A stretch of 64,000 nucleotides of DNA from Bradyrhizobium sp. CCGUVB1N3 (GTDB lineage: Bacteria; Pseudomonadota; Alphaproteobacteria; Rhizobiales; Xanthobacteraceae). The translations under genes and the position numbers were made by a program. The stretch's first letter is position 1. Each line of letters starts with the position of its first letter. The notes beneath the pieces are model-generated. The model was not told where the DNA came from. It worked only from the letters and a program-made list of their open reading frames with translations, and made no database searches. Below are positions 1 through 8,682 of the stretch, in pieces. Where the stretch lies: contig NZ_JANADR010000001.1 in NCBI RefSeq assembly GCF_024199925.1, forward strand, positions 1,302,001 to 1,366,000, read 5' to 3'.

Positions 1-1
1 C

Positions 2-1186
2 CTCGCCGACCTGCCGCGCCTGGTTCGCCTCGCGCTCGCCTTCGGCTCACGCCTGAGGCGCGGCACGCTCGAGGTGATCCTGCCCGACAGCCGCGTCATC
101 CGGCTCGGCGGCCTCGAGCCCGGCCCGAACGCGGTGATGCGGCTGCACAATTACAGTTTTGCGCCGCGCCTCATCAATGGCGGCGATATCGGGATTGCGG
201 AAGCCTATCTCGCCGGCGATTGGGACACGCCCGATCTCACGCAGTTCCTCTACATCTTCTGCGTCAACCACGACCTGATCCAGGCCATGCTCCGCGACAA
301 GCCGCTGATGCGCCTCGTCCAGGTGGTCCGGCACTGGTTCAACCGCAACACCAGGCGCCAGGCGCGGCGCAACATCCACGCGCATTACGACATCGGCAAC
401 GCCTTCTATTCGGCCTGGCTCGATCCGAGCATGACCTATTCCTCGGCGTTGTTCGAGGAGAACACCACCGATCTCACGGCAGCCCAGACCAACAAGTATC
501 GCCGGCTCGCCGAAGCCATCGATCTCAAGCCGGGACAGAAGCTGCTCGAGATCGGCTGCGGCTGGGGCGGATTTGCCGAATACGCGGCCAAGACCTTTGG
601 CGCGTACGTTGTCGGACTGACGATCTCGACCGAGCAGCGCGACTTTGCGCAGAAGCGCATCCACGATGCCGGTCTCGCCGAGAGGGTCGAGATCCGCCTT
701 CAGGACTACCGCGATGAGCGCGACCGGTATGACCGCATCGCCTCGATCGAGATGATCGAGGCGGTCGGCGAGCAGTTTTGGCCGAAATATTTCGCACAGC
801 TGCGTGATCGCCTGCTGCCGGGCGGCCTTGCCGGCATCCAGGCCATCACCATCCAGGACGGGCTGTTTCAGACCTATCGGCGCGAGGTCGACTTCATCCA
901 GCGCTACGTGTTTCCCGGCGGCATGCTGCCCTCGCCCGCCGTGCTCAAGTCGCTCGGCGAGACGTTTGGCGTGCCTGTCATCCGGGAGCGCATCTTTGGG
1001 CAAGATTATGCCAAGACGCTTGCCACCTGGCGAAATAACTTCCGTAGCGCCTGGCCGAACCTCGTGCCGCTTGGCTTCGACGATCGGTTCCGACGTCTTT
1101 GGGAGTACTATCTCTCCTATTGCGAGGCCGGTTTCCTCTCCGGGAATATCGACGTCCGGCAGGTCGTCTTCGCAAAGCAGCATTAA
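2..1186 (+). CDS. cfa: Cyclopropane-fatty-acyl-phospholipid synthase family methyltransferase (5' truncated by window edge)
   Basis: SAM-dependent enzyme expected to add a methylene bridge to unsaturated acyl chains of membrane phospholipids. The frame is open to the first bases of the window (394 residues visible), so the true start lies upstream; the GTG at 74 is internal. Family blocks seen are YDIGNAFYSAWLDPSMTYSS, the SAM-binding loop LEIGCGWGGFAEYAA, SIEMIEAVGEQFWPKYF and FPGGMLPSPAV near the C-terminus. The YSSA segment corresponds to YSCA in E. coli Cfa as I recall it, so the cysteine is a serine here. A hairpin follows the stop. Other SAM methyltransferases of this fold act on related lipids, so the substrate is inferred from family. 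Confidence 0.88.
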   Translation, partial: LADLPRLVRLALAFGSRLRRGTLEVILPDSRVIRLGGLEPGPNAVMRLHNYSFAPRLINGGDIGIAEAYLAGDWDTPDLTQFLYIFCVNHDLIQAMLRDKPLMRLVQVVRHWFNRNTRRQARRNIHAHYDIGNAFYSAWLDPSMTYSSALFEENTTDLTAAQTNKYRRLAEAIDLKPGQKLLEIGCGWGGFAEYAAKTFGAYVVGLTISTEQRDFAQKRIHDAGLAERVEIRLQDYRDERDRYDRIASIEMIEAVGEQFWPKYFAQLRDRLLPGGLAGIQAITIQDGLFQTYRREVDFIQRYVFPGGMLPSPAVLKSLGETFGVPVIRERIFGQDYAKTLATWRNNFRSAWPNLVPLGFDDRFRRLWEYYLSYCEAGFLSGNIDVRQVVFAKQH

Positions 1187-1214
1187 GACTTTGCGCCCTC
1201 GCCTTGTGTGGCCG

Positions 1215-1235
1215 GAGACCCTACTTTAGGGTCTC
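1215..1235 (+). terminator. Hairpin after the cfa-like gene
   Basis: Perfect inverted repeat GAGACCCT-ACTTT-AGGGTCTC located 28 bases after the stop codon and just before cysK. No clear T-run follows, so it is a weak terminator candidate or an mRNA-stabilising hairpin. Confidence 0.45.
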
Positions 1236-1270
1236 GACCACTTCACAGAACCAGCCGGTAATTGCCTGAC

Positions 1271-2305
1271 ATGACCATCAATAACGACGTTGTCGAAGCC
1301 ATCGGCAACACCCCCCTCATCAAGCTCAAGCGTGCGTCCGAACAGACCGGCTGCACCATTCTCGGCAAGGCGGAATTCATGAATCCGGGCCAGTCGGTGA
1401 AAGACCGCGCCGGCAAATGGATGATTTTGGAGGCCGAGAAGCGCTGCGAGCTGAAGCCGGGCGGCCTGGTGGTCGAGGCAACTGCCGGCAACACCGGCAT
1501 CGGCCTTGCGGTCGTGGCAAGCGCGCGCGGCTACCGCACGCTGATCGTGATTCCGGAGACCCAGAGCCAGGAGAAGAAGGACTTTCTGAAGCTGTGCGGC
1601 GCCGAGCTCGTCGAGGTGCCGGCGTTGCCTTATGCCAATCCCAACAACTATCAGCATGTCGGCCGCCGCCTCGCGGACGAGCTGCGCAAGAGCGAGCCCA
1701 ACGGCGTGCTGTTCGCCGACCAGTGGAACAACCTCGACAATGCCAAGGCGCATTACGAATCCACCGGCCCCGAGATCTGGGAGCAGACCGGCGGCAAGGT
1801 CGACGGCTTCGCCTGCTCGGTCGGCAGCGGCGGCACGCTAGCCGGCGTTAGTCGCTATCTGAAGGAGAAGAACAAGAACGTCGCCATCGCCTGCTCTGAT
1901 CCGCATGGCGCGGGGATGTACGAGTATTTCAGGACTGGTGATCCCAAGGCGACGCCCGGCGGCTCGATCACCGAGGGTATCGGGCTCAACCGCGCCACCG
2001 CGATCGTCGAGACCGCGAAGGTAGACGATGCCTTCCTCATTCCCGACGAGGAAGCGGTCAACTTGATCTACGATCTGCTCCAGCACGAGGGCCTGTGCCT
2101 CGGCGGTTCGACCGGCATCAACATCGCCGGCGCCATTCGCCTTGCGAAAAAGCTCGGCCCCGGCAAGACCATCGTCACGGTGCTCGCCGACTCCGGCAGC
2201 CGCTACCAGTCGAAGCTTTTCAATTCGGACTTCATGCGCGCCAAGAATCTGCCGGTGCCGACCTGGCTCGAGAAGCGTAGCAACATCAAGCCGCCGTTCG
2301 TGTAA
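1271..2305 (+). CDS. cysK: Cysteine synthase A (O-acetylserine sulfhydrylase)
   Basis: PLP enzyme making cysteine from O-acetylserine and sulfide in the cytoplasm. The ATG at 1271 gives 344 residues; a TTG at 1262 is in frame but adds only three residues. The family opening IGNTPLIKLKRAS is present, with the Schiff-base lysine in NPGQSVKDRAGKW, the substrate-binding loop EATAGNTGIGLA and the PLP phosphate loop GSGGTLAGVSRYLK. It is slightly longer than the ~320-residue E. coli CysK because of a C-terminal tail after SGSRYQSKLF. It converges on the aap operon, with a palindromic repeat between them. A cystathionine beta-synthase-like role is possible but less likely. Confidence 0.9.
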   Translation: MTINNDVVEAIGNTPLIKLKRASEQTGCTILGKAEFMNPGQSVKDRAGKWMILEAEKRCELKPGGLVVEATAGNTGIGLAVVASARGYRTLIVIPETQSQEKKDFLKLCGAELVEVPALPYANPNNYQHVGRRLADELRKSEPNGVLFADQWNNLDNAKAHYESTGPEIWEQTGGKVDGFACSVGSGGTLAGVSRYLKEKNKNVAIACSDPHGAGMYEYFRTGDPKATPGGSITEGIGLNRATAIVETAKVDDAFLIPDEEAVNLIYDLLQHEGLCLGGSTGINIAGAIRLAKKLGPGKTIVTVLADSGSRYQSKLFNSDFMRAKNLPVPTWLEKRSNIKPPFV

Positions 2306-2339
2306 GGCGCGGCGCGCCTTCCGACCTCATCCTGAGTGC

Positions 2340-2463
2340 GTAGGGTGGGCAAAGCGACTTGTCCGCCGTAGCTCGAAGAGCGAAGGCGGAAGCGTGCCCA
2401 CCACTTCTGTCGCGGCCGTGGAGAGATGGTGGGCACGGCGCGATGCGCCTTTGCCCACCCTAC
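2340..2463. repeat. Palindromic intergenic repeat, family B (GTAGGGTGGG... type)
   Basis: Large inverted repeat: GTAGGGTGGGCAAAGCG at the left end mirrors CGCCTTTGCCCACCCTAC at the right, with an inner pair around GTGCCCACC/GGTGGGCAC and a nested palindrome near TCCGCC...GGCGGA. It lies between the convergent cysK and aapP genes and could act as a bidirectional transcript end. A relative with GGTTAGC in place of GGCAAAGC occurs at 39788-40913, split by an insertion sequence. Confidence 0.75.
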
Positions 2464-2467
2464 AGGA

Positions 2468-3208
2468 TCACCGCAGGATCTGGCTCAGGAACAGCTGTGA
2501 GCGCGCGTGCTGCGGGTGGGCGAAAAATTCCTGCGGCGTGTTGGATTCGATGATCTGGCCGGCATCCATAAACACCACGCGGTTGGCGACTTCCTTCGCA
2601 AAGCCCATCTCGTGGGTCACGACCAGCATGGTCATGCCCTCCTTGGCGAGGTCGACCATGGTGTCGAGCACTTCCTTGACCATTTCGGGGTCGAGCGCCG
2701 ACGTCGGCTCGTCGAACAGCATCACCTTCGGGTTCATGGTCAGCGCGCGCGCGATCGCGACGCGCTGCTGCTGGCCGCCGGACATCTGGCCCGGAAACTT
2801 GTTGGCCTGGTGCGGGATTTTCACGCGCTCCAGGAATTTCATCGCGGTTGCCTCGGCATCCTTCTTCGGGATGTTGCGGACCCAGATCGGCGCCAGCGTG
2901 CAATTGTCGAGCACCGTGAGATGCGGGAACAGATTAAAGCTCTGGAACACCATGCCGACCTCGCGGCGCACTGCGTCGATGTGCTTGAGGTTCGGCCCGA
3001 GTTCGATGCCGTCGACGACGATCTCGCCCTCCTGAAATTCCTCCAGCGCGTTGATGCAGCGGATCAGCGTGGACTTGCCTGAGCCCGACGGGCCGCAGAT
3101 GACGATGCGTTCGCCCTTCTCGACCTCGATATCGATGTCGCGCAGGACGTGAAAGTCGCCGTACCATTTGTTGAGGCCGGAAATCTTGACAATCGGACTA
3201 GTGGACAT
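2468..3208 (-). CDS. aapP: General L-amino-acid ABC transporter, ATP-binding subunit
   Basis: Cytoplasmic ATPase of the broad-range amino-acid importer (AapJQMP, equivalent to BztABCD). The ATG at 3208 gives 246 residues, usual for the family; the frame stays open upstream into aapM but those residues do not match. Walker [11 protein letters not shown]-loop in [15 protein letters not shown], signature [15 protein letters not shown], Walker [14 protein letters not shown] and the switch histidine in VVTHEM are all present. It is the last gene of the operon, 11 bases after the aapM stop. Confidence 0.93.
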   Translation of the reverse strand: MSTSPIVKISGLNKWYGDFHVLRDIDIEVEKGERIVICGPSGSGKSTLIRCINALEEFQEGEIVVDGIELGPNLKHIDAVRREVGMVFQSFNLFPHLTVLDNCTLAPIWVRNIPKKDAEATAMKFLERVKIPHQANKFPGQMSGGQQQRVAIARALTMNPKVMLFDEPTSALDPEMVKEVLDTMVDLAKEGMTMLVVTHEMGFAKEVANRVVFMDAGQIIESNTPQEFFAHPQHARSQLFLSQILR

Positions 3209-3219
3209 GGTGACCTTGT

Positions 3220-4740
3220 TCAGTTGCGGCGATGGGCGTTGAGCCGGTTCTCGACGAAAAGCGAGTAACGGGACATTCCAAAGCAGAAGAGAAAATAGAG
3301 GACTCCGGCGAAGGCGAAGCCGGTGAAGGCGGTCGACGGCGTCGACCAGACCGGGTCGGAGAAGGATGCCCTGAGCGAGCCGAGCAGGTCGAACAGCGCC
3401 ACGATCGAGACCAGCGAGGTGTCCTTGAACAGGGAGATGAAGCTGTTGACGAGGCTCGGGATGACGTGGCGCAGCGCCTGCGGCAGCACGATCAGCGAGG
3501 TGGTCTTCCACCAGGACAGCCCCAGTGCGGAAGCCGCCTCCCCCTGCCCGCGCGGCACCGCAGCGAGCCCACCGCGAATATTTTCGGCCTGATAGGCGCC
3601 GGTGAACAACGCAATGCCGATCAGTGCGCGCACCAGGCCATCGACCGTGAAATTGCCCGGCAGGAACAGGGGCAGCATGTAGGTGGCGAAGAACAGCACC
3701 GTGATCAGCGGCACGCCGCGCCAGAACTCGATATAGGCGATCGAGAAGATCCGGATCAGCGGGATCGTCGAGCGGCGTCCGAGTGCCAGCGCGATGCCGA
3801 TCGGCATGGAGGTGACGATGCCGGTCACGGCAACCACCAGCGTCACCAGGAGCCCGCCCCACAGGCGCGTATCGACGATCGGCAGGCCGCCGTGATCGAG
3901 CCCCATCAGCTTGATCACGATCGCCATGCCGATAAAGGTCGCTATGCTTGTTGCGAGCGCGCGCCAGCCGGTGCGCATTCCCCCGCCGAGGAAGAACAGG
4001 ATCAGCGAGACGACGATGGCCGTGATCGCGAAATCGATCCAGACTGACTGGCTACTCGCCTGGATCTGATCCCGCAGCCAGGTCAACGGGAGGATCAGCC
4101 ACTGGATCGCAGTGCCGACCAGCACGATGAAATTGCCGACGACCCAGAGCAGCGGACCGATCGCCGAACTCTTGCCGAGGCCGACCAGCACCTGCCCCGC
4201 GCCGATGACGCTGTCGTCGAACAGTTGCAAGAGGCCCGCGGTCCAGCTGAGGCCGAAACCGGTGATGCCGCCGCCGTGCATCAGGAAGAACGCGACCACC
4301 GGAAGGGCGAAGAAGAACAGGCCGGCATTGAGTCCCTTCGCCGGCAGGCGCGGAATGAGCAGCGGGAGCAGGAGGACGGCCGCCAGGATGAAGGTCAGAT
4401 TGACCCGCCAGCGTTCCGCCTCGGGATAGAAGCCGTAGATCAGCTGCGGGAGCTTCGCCTGGATATAGGGCCAGCAGGCGCCGACCACATATCCGGCATT
4501 TTCGGGCAGGCACGCCGTACGGTCCTTGCCGGTCCAGACGGCGTCGACCAGCAGGAATCTGAGGGCGGGAATGACGGTGTACCAGAGCAGCAATGCGCCG
4601 AGGATCGTCAGGAGAATGTTGGTCGGCGAGTTCAACAGGCGCGTGCGCACAAGGCCGACGAAGCCGGTGGTCTTCACCGGCGCAGGCCGCTCGGCAACAA
4701 TATCCTGGCGAACGAAGGATGACGCGGTGATATCCGTCAT
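3220..4740 (-). CDS. aapM: General L-amino-acid ABC transporter, permease (long form)
   Basis: Inner-membrane permease of the amino-acid importer. The C-terminal half is the standard His/Glu/Gln/Arg-opine permease domain with the EAA loop [21 protein letters not shown] that docks on the ATPase. At 506 residues it is longer than the roughly 380-430 residues I know for AapM/BztC. The surplus is a hydrophobic middle block (about residues 130-270) with several extra predicted membrane spans, starting around [20 protein letters not shown]. The ATG at 4740 overlaps the end of aapQ by 4 bases (ATGA), which points to translational coupling. Confidence 0.92.
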   Translation of the reverse strand: MTDITASSFVRQDIVAERPAPVKTTGFVGLVRTRLLNSPTNILLTILGALLLWYTVIPALRFLLVDAVWTGKDRTACLPENAGYVVGACWPYIQAKLPQLIYGFYPEAERWRVNLTFILAAVLLLPLLIPRLPAKGLNAGLFFFALPVVAFFLMHGGGITGFGLSWTAGLLQLFDDSVIGAGQVLVGLGKSSAIGPLLWVVGNFIVLVGTAIQWLILPLTWLRDQIQASSQSVWIDFAITAIVVSLILFFLGGGMRTGWRALATSIATFIGMAIVIKLMGLDHGGLPIVDTRLWGGLLVTLVVAVTGIVTSMPIGIALALGRRSTIPLIRIFSIAYIEFWRGVPLITVLFFATYMLPLFLPGNFTVDGLVRALIGIALFTGAYQAENIRGGLAAVPRGQGEAASALGLSWWKTTSLIVLPQALRHVIPSLVNSFISLFKDTSLVSIVALFDLLGSLRASFSDPVWSTPSTAFTGFAFAGVLYFLFCFGMSRYSLFVENRLNAHRRN

Positions 4741-5942
4741 GCTCCCAGGCTCCGGTTGATGCGCCAGCCATAGACGCTCATGACGGCGCTGGTGAAGAGC
4801 GAGATCAGGAGGTAGACGGCCATGGTCATGGCGATGATCTCGATCGCCTGCCCGGTCTGGCTCAGCGACGTGCCGGCGAACACGGAAACCAGATCAGGAT
4901 AGCCGATCCCGACGGCGAGCGAGGAGTTCTTGGTGAGGTTGAGATACTGGTTGGTCAGCGGTGGCACGATGACGCGCATGGCCTGCGGCACGACGATCAG
5001 CCGTAGCGTGGTGCCGCGGCTCAAGCCCAGCGAGGATCCCGCCTCCATCTGTCCCTTGTGCACGGACAGGATTCCGGCGCGCACGATCTCGGCGATGAAG
5101 GCGGCCGTATAGGTCGACAGCGCCACCGACAGCGCCACGAATTCCGGGATGATCCGCGAGCCGCCGGCAAAGTTGAAGCCCTTGAGTTGCGGCAGCTCGA
5201 AAGTGAAGGGCAGACCAAACACCAGCGTGGTGAGGAGCGGAAGCCCGAACAGGAGGCCCAGCACGTAGGGCCAGATGCGGATCATGTGGCCGTATTGATA
5301 CAGCGCACGTCGCGCATAAAAGCGCAGCGCAAGCGACGCAACGATGCCGAGCCCAAGCACCGCCATGAATGGCGCAAATCCGCTCTCGCCGATCGGGCTG
5401 GGAATGACCAGTCCGCGATTGCTGATGAAGGCGATGCCCAGGAGCGAGATGCTCTGCCGCGGATTGGGCAAGGCCGCGAGCACCGCGAGATACCAGAACA
5501 GAAGCTGGAACAAGAGCGGCAGGTTGCGGATGATCTCGACATAGATCTCGCCGACGCGCGATAACAGCCAGTTGGGCGAGAGCCGGCACAGCGCGATGAC
5601 GAAGCCGATCACGGTGGCGAAGACGATGCCCACCACCGAGACCACCAGCGTGTTCAGGAGTCCGACCACGAACACACGCAAGAACGTGTCCGAGCCGGTG
5701 TAGGGGATCAGGGTCTGATTGACGTCGAAGCCCGCATTGTTCCTCAGGAATCCGAAACCGGCAGCAATGTGCTGGTTTTCTAGGTTGGCGCGGGCATTGG
5801 AGATGATCTCATAGGCCATCCAGCCCAGGATCGCGGCGAAGGCGAGCTGGACGGCGACGCCGTTCCAGCCAGCCTTACCACCGAGAGCGCGCCTCAGCTT
5901 CAGCGCGATCTGCGGTGGTGGTTTACGGGCCTCGGTGCTCAT
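4737..5942 (-). CDS. aapQ: General L-amino-acid ABC transporter, permease
   Basis: First permease of the aap transporter, 401 residues, which fits the family. It has the N-terminal span after KAGWNGVAVQLAFAAILGW, the long periplasmic segment with FLRNNAGFDVNQTLIPY typical of AapQ/BztB, and the EAA loop EAGSSLGLSRGTTLRLIVVPQ. It follows aapJ by 25 bases and overlaps aapM by 4. The operon order J-Q-M-P is the one known in rhizobia. Confidence 0.93.
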   Translation of the reverse strand: MSTEARKPPPQIALKLRRALGGKAGWNGVAVQLAFAAILGWMAYEIISNARANLENQHIAAGFGFLRNNAGFDVNQTLIPYTGSDTFLRVFVVGLLNTLVVSVVGIVFATVIGFVIALCRLSPNWLLSRVGEIYVEIIRNLPLLFQLLFWYLAVLAALPNPRQSISLLGIAFISNRGLVIPSPIGESGFAPFMAVLGLGIVASLALRFYARRALYQYGHMIRIWPYVLGLLFGLPLLTTLVFGLPFTFELPQLKGFNFAGGSRIIPEFVALSVALSTYTAAFIAEIVRAGILSVHKGQMEAGSSLGLSRGTTLRLIVVPQAMRVIVPPLTNQYLNLTKNSSLAVGIGYPDLVSVFAGTSLSQTGQAIEIIAMTMAVYLLISLFTSAVMSVYGWRINRSLGA

Positions 5943-5967
5943 CGCCGCAAACCGTGGGCTTGATCAA

Positions 5968-6984
5968 TCAGCGGATCGGCGGCGCGTACTGGAGACCGCC
6001 CTTGTTCCAGAGACTGTTGAGGCCGCGGGCGATGCCGAGCGGCGAGCCAGCGCCGACGTTGCGGTCGAACACCTCGCCGTAATTGCCGACCAGCTTCACG
6101 ACCCGGACCACCCAGTCCTTGGTCAGGCCGAGCTGTTCGCCGAAATTGCCGTCGGTGCCGAGCACTCGCTTCAATTCCGGATTGTCCGACTTCGCCTTCT
6201 CGTCGACGTTCTTGGAGGTGATGCCGAGTTCTTCGGCCGTGACCATCGCAAACAGGGTCCATTTCACGATGTCGAACCACTGATCATCGCCGTGGCGCAC
6301 CATCGGGCCAAGCGGCTCCTTGGAGATGATTTCCGGGAGCACCATGTGGTCGTTGGGATTGGCCAACTTCAGGCGATTGGCGTAGAGGCCCGACTGGTCC
6401 GTGGTGAAGACGTCGCAGCGCCCGGATTCATAGGCCTTGACCGTCTCGTCGTTGGTGGCGAACGCGATCACCTCGTACTTCATGTTGTTGGCCTTGAAGT
6501 AGTCGGCGAGGTTCTGCTCGGTGGTGGTACCGGTCTGGACGCAGACCGAGGCGCTGTTGAGTTCCAGCGCCGAATTCACCTTGAGCGACTTCTTCACCAT
6601 GAAGCCTTGGCCGTCATAGTAGTTCACGCCGGCGAAATTGGCGCCGAGCGAGGTATCGCGCGAGATCGTCCAGGTGGTGTTGCGCGAGAGCATGTCGATC
6701 TCGCCGGACTGCAGCGCGGTGAAACGGTCCTTGGCGGACGTCGGCACGTATTTGACTTTCGTCGCATCGTTGAAGATGGCCGCCGCGACCGCGCGGCAGA
6801 GGTCGACGTCGAGCCCGGTCCAGTTGCCCTTGTCGTCCGGCGACGAGAAGCCCGGCAGGCCCTGGCTGACGCCGCAGGACACCATGCCCCTGTCCTTGAT
6901 GGTCTTGAGCGTTTGCGCATGGGCGGCCGGGGCGGACAGGCCGGCGGCGAGAGCAAGGGTGAGAACCAGAGTTACGCGTTTCAT
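5968..6984 (-). CDS. aapJ: General L-amino-acid ABC transporter, periplasmic binding protein
   Basis: Periplasmic solute-binding protein that captures polar and other L-amino acids for AapQMP. The ATG at 6984 places a clear signal peptide first (MKRVTLVLTLALAAGLSAPA, cleaved after HAQ); the frame continues upstream to 7212 but that part is not protein-like. Family landmarks are KDRGMVSCGVSQGLPGFSSP, a DVDLCRAVAAAIF segment and SGRCDVFTTDQSGLYANR. 338 residues is normal. It is first in the operon, so the aap promoter should lie in 6985-7250. Confidence 0.93.
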   Translation of the reverse strand: MKRVTLVLTLALAAGLSAPAAHAQTLKTIKDRGMVSCGVSQGLPGFSSPDDKGNWTGLDVDLCRAVAAAIFNDATKVKYVPTSAKDRFTALQSGEIDMLSRNTTWTISRDTSLGANFAGVNYYDGQGFMVKKSLKVNSALELNSASVCVQTGTTTEQNLADYFKANNMKYEVIAFATNDETVKAYESGRCDVFTTDQSGLYANRLKLANPNDHMVLPEIISKEPLGPMVRHGDDQWFDIVKWTLFAMVTAEELGITSKNVDEKAKSDNPELKRVLGTDGNFGEQLGLTKDWVVRVVKLVGNYGEVFDRNVGAGSPLGIARGLNSLWNKGGLQYAPPIR

Positions 6985-7251
6985 GGGCTGAAGCCTTTCA
7001 AGGGCGTCGCGTTGGGGGCGACGTGCGGTCGTCTCTAAGGGCGTATGGGAACGTTCGTCGAACATCATTCGCTGAACATCGTGCAAGCTGTGGGCCAACC
7101 CCGTCGATCCCCTGCCGAAAACCTTTGGACGCCAGGCTGTCAGGCATGGTCCCTCGGGCGGTGGATCGAAGAGTCGCGGCAAGCCCCTCAACATGCGGCG
7201 ACAGAATAGCACCTGCGCATCACAGAACGACTGGCGAGCCGGGTCAAGGGG

Positions 7252-7281
7252 TTGACGGGACTCTTCTGTGATCTGTTATTA
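7252..7281 (+). promoter_or_regulatory. Possible sigma-70 promoter for metC within the aapJ/metC divergent gap
   Basis: The 369-base gap 6985-7353 separates divergent aapJ and metC. TTGACG at 7252 and TTATTA at 7276 have an 18-base spacer, and an imperfect dyad (ATCACAGA...TCTGTGAT) overlaps the area. I see no convincing SAM riboswitch. The start site is unproven. Confidence 0.35.
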
Positions 7282-7353
7282 CCAGTTGCGGTCGATCCGC
7301 CGTCCCGCGCGGGGACTTTCCGCGCCGACCATCCCAGTTTTGAAAGCACACGC

Positions 7354-8547
7354 ATGGATTCTTCTGCGGGCGCGAAGCCCTTCTCGCAACATCCCGACAC
7401 CCGGCTGGTGACCTCCGGCCGCGACACCAAGGCGCAGAAGGGTTTTGTCAATCCGCCGGTCGTGCACGGTTCGACCGTGCTCTATCCGACCGCCGAGGAC
7501 CTGCACGCCCATCGCGGCGAGTTCCAGTACGGCCGCCACGGCACTCCCACCACCAAGGCGCTCCAGGAGACGCTGATGGCGCTGGAGGGGCCCAACTGCG
7601 CCGGCGTCGGCATCGCGCCGTCGGGCCTGGCTGCGATCACCACCACCCTGCTCGCGGTGCTGAAGGCGGGCGATCATCTGCTCGTCTGCGACAACGCCTA
7701 TCGGCCCACGCGCAATTTCTGCAACGGGCTGCTCGCGCGCTACGGCGTCGAGACCACCTATTTCGATCCGTTGATCGGCGCAGGCATCGAGGCCCTGTTC
7801 AAGTCCAATACGCGTGCGGTGCTGGTGGAAGCGCCGGGCTCGCAGTCCTTCGAGATGCCCGACATTCGCGCGATCGCCGAGGTCGCGCACGGCCGCGACG
7901 CGCTCGTCATCGACGACAACACCTGGGCGACGCCGCTCTATCATCGTTCGCTCGACCAGGGCGTCGACATCAGCATGCAGGCTGCGACCAAATATATCGG
8001 CGGCCATTCCGACATCATGTTCGGCACCATCTCCGCCAATGCCAGGGCCTGGCCGCTCGTGACCGAAGCTATCCGCCTGCTTGGCGTCTGCGCCGGCCCC
8101 GACGACGTCTTCCTCGCGTTGCGCGGCATGCGCACGCTGTCGGTGCGGCTCGCCCAGCATTATCGCTCGGGCCTGGACATGGCGCGCTGGCTCGCCACGC
8201 GGCCCGAGGTCGCGCGCGCGCTGCACCCCGCGCTCGAGACCGATCCGGGACACGCGATCTGGAAGCGCGACTTCACCGGCGCCTCCGGCCTGTTCAGCAT
8301 CGTCTTGAAGCCCGCGCCGCAGAAGGCGGTCGATGCCATGCTCGATAGCCTCAAGCTGTTCGGCATGGGTTATTCCTGGGGCGGCTTCGAGAGCCTTGCC
8401 ATCCCCTTCGACTGCGACAGTTATCGCACGGCAACGAAGTGGGCCCCGGGCGGTCCGACGCTGCGTCTGCACATCGGGCTCGAGAGCGTCGAGGACCTCA
8501 AGGCCGATCTCGATCGCGGCTTTGCTGCCTTCAACGCGGCAATTTGA
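7354..8547 (+). CDS. metC: Cystathionine beta-lyase
   Basis: PLP enzyme cleaving cystathionine to homocysteine in methionine synthesis. The ATG at 7354 gives 397 residues and is preferred over upstream in-frame codons because family similarity begins at DTRLVTSGRDTKAQKGFVNP. Landmarks are YGRHGTPTTKALQ, the tyrosine/phosphate region ALEGPNCAGVGIAPSGLAAI, DDNTWATPLYHRSLDQGVDI and the PLP lysine in MQAATKYIGGHSD. The C-terminal WGGFESLAIPF is typical of beta-lyases. The nearby cysK serves the same sulfur pathway. Confidence 0.9.
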   Translation: MDSSAGAKPFSQHPDTRLVTSGRDTKAQKGFVNPPVVHGSTVLYPTAEDLHAHRGEFQYGRHGTPTTKALQETLMALEGPNCAGVGIAPSGLAAITTTLLAVLKAGDHLLVCDNAYRPTRNFCNGLLARYGVETTYFDPLIGAGIEALFKSNTRAVLVEAPGSQSFEMPDIRAIAEVAHGRDALVIDDNTWATPLYHRSLDQGVDISMQAATKYIGGHSDIMFGTISANARAWPLVTEAIRLLGVCAGPDDVFLALRGMRTLSVRLAQHYRSGLDMARWLATRPEVARALHPALETDPGHAIWKRDFTGASGLFSIVLKPAPQKAVDAMLDSLKLFGMGYSWGGFESLAIPFDCDSYRTATKWAPGGPTLRLHIGLESVEDLKADLDRGFAAFNAAI

Positions 8548-8682
8548 GCATCGAGATTGGGCATCCCGCCTAGCAAATGCGCCGTAACAAAGGTTAGTGC
8601 GGGCGCGTTGCAACAAAATCGTTGATCCGCGATCGTTTGGGAATAGCCTGACCCTTCGACTCAATTCCGAAGGACGCGGAGC

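Noticed and set aside
2142..3035. Open plus-strand frame running from cysK into aapP
   Set aside because: Covers two convergent real genes and a palindromic repeat; no protein-like segment.
6985..7353. SAM-type riboswitch before metC
   Set aside because: No conserved pairing pattern could be traced; only a promoter-like pair and a weak dyad are visible.
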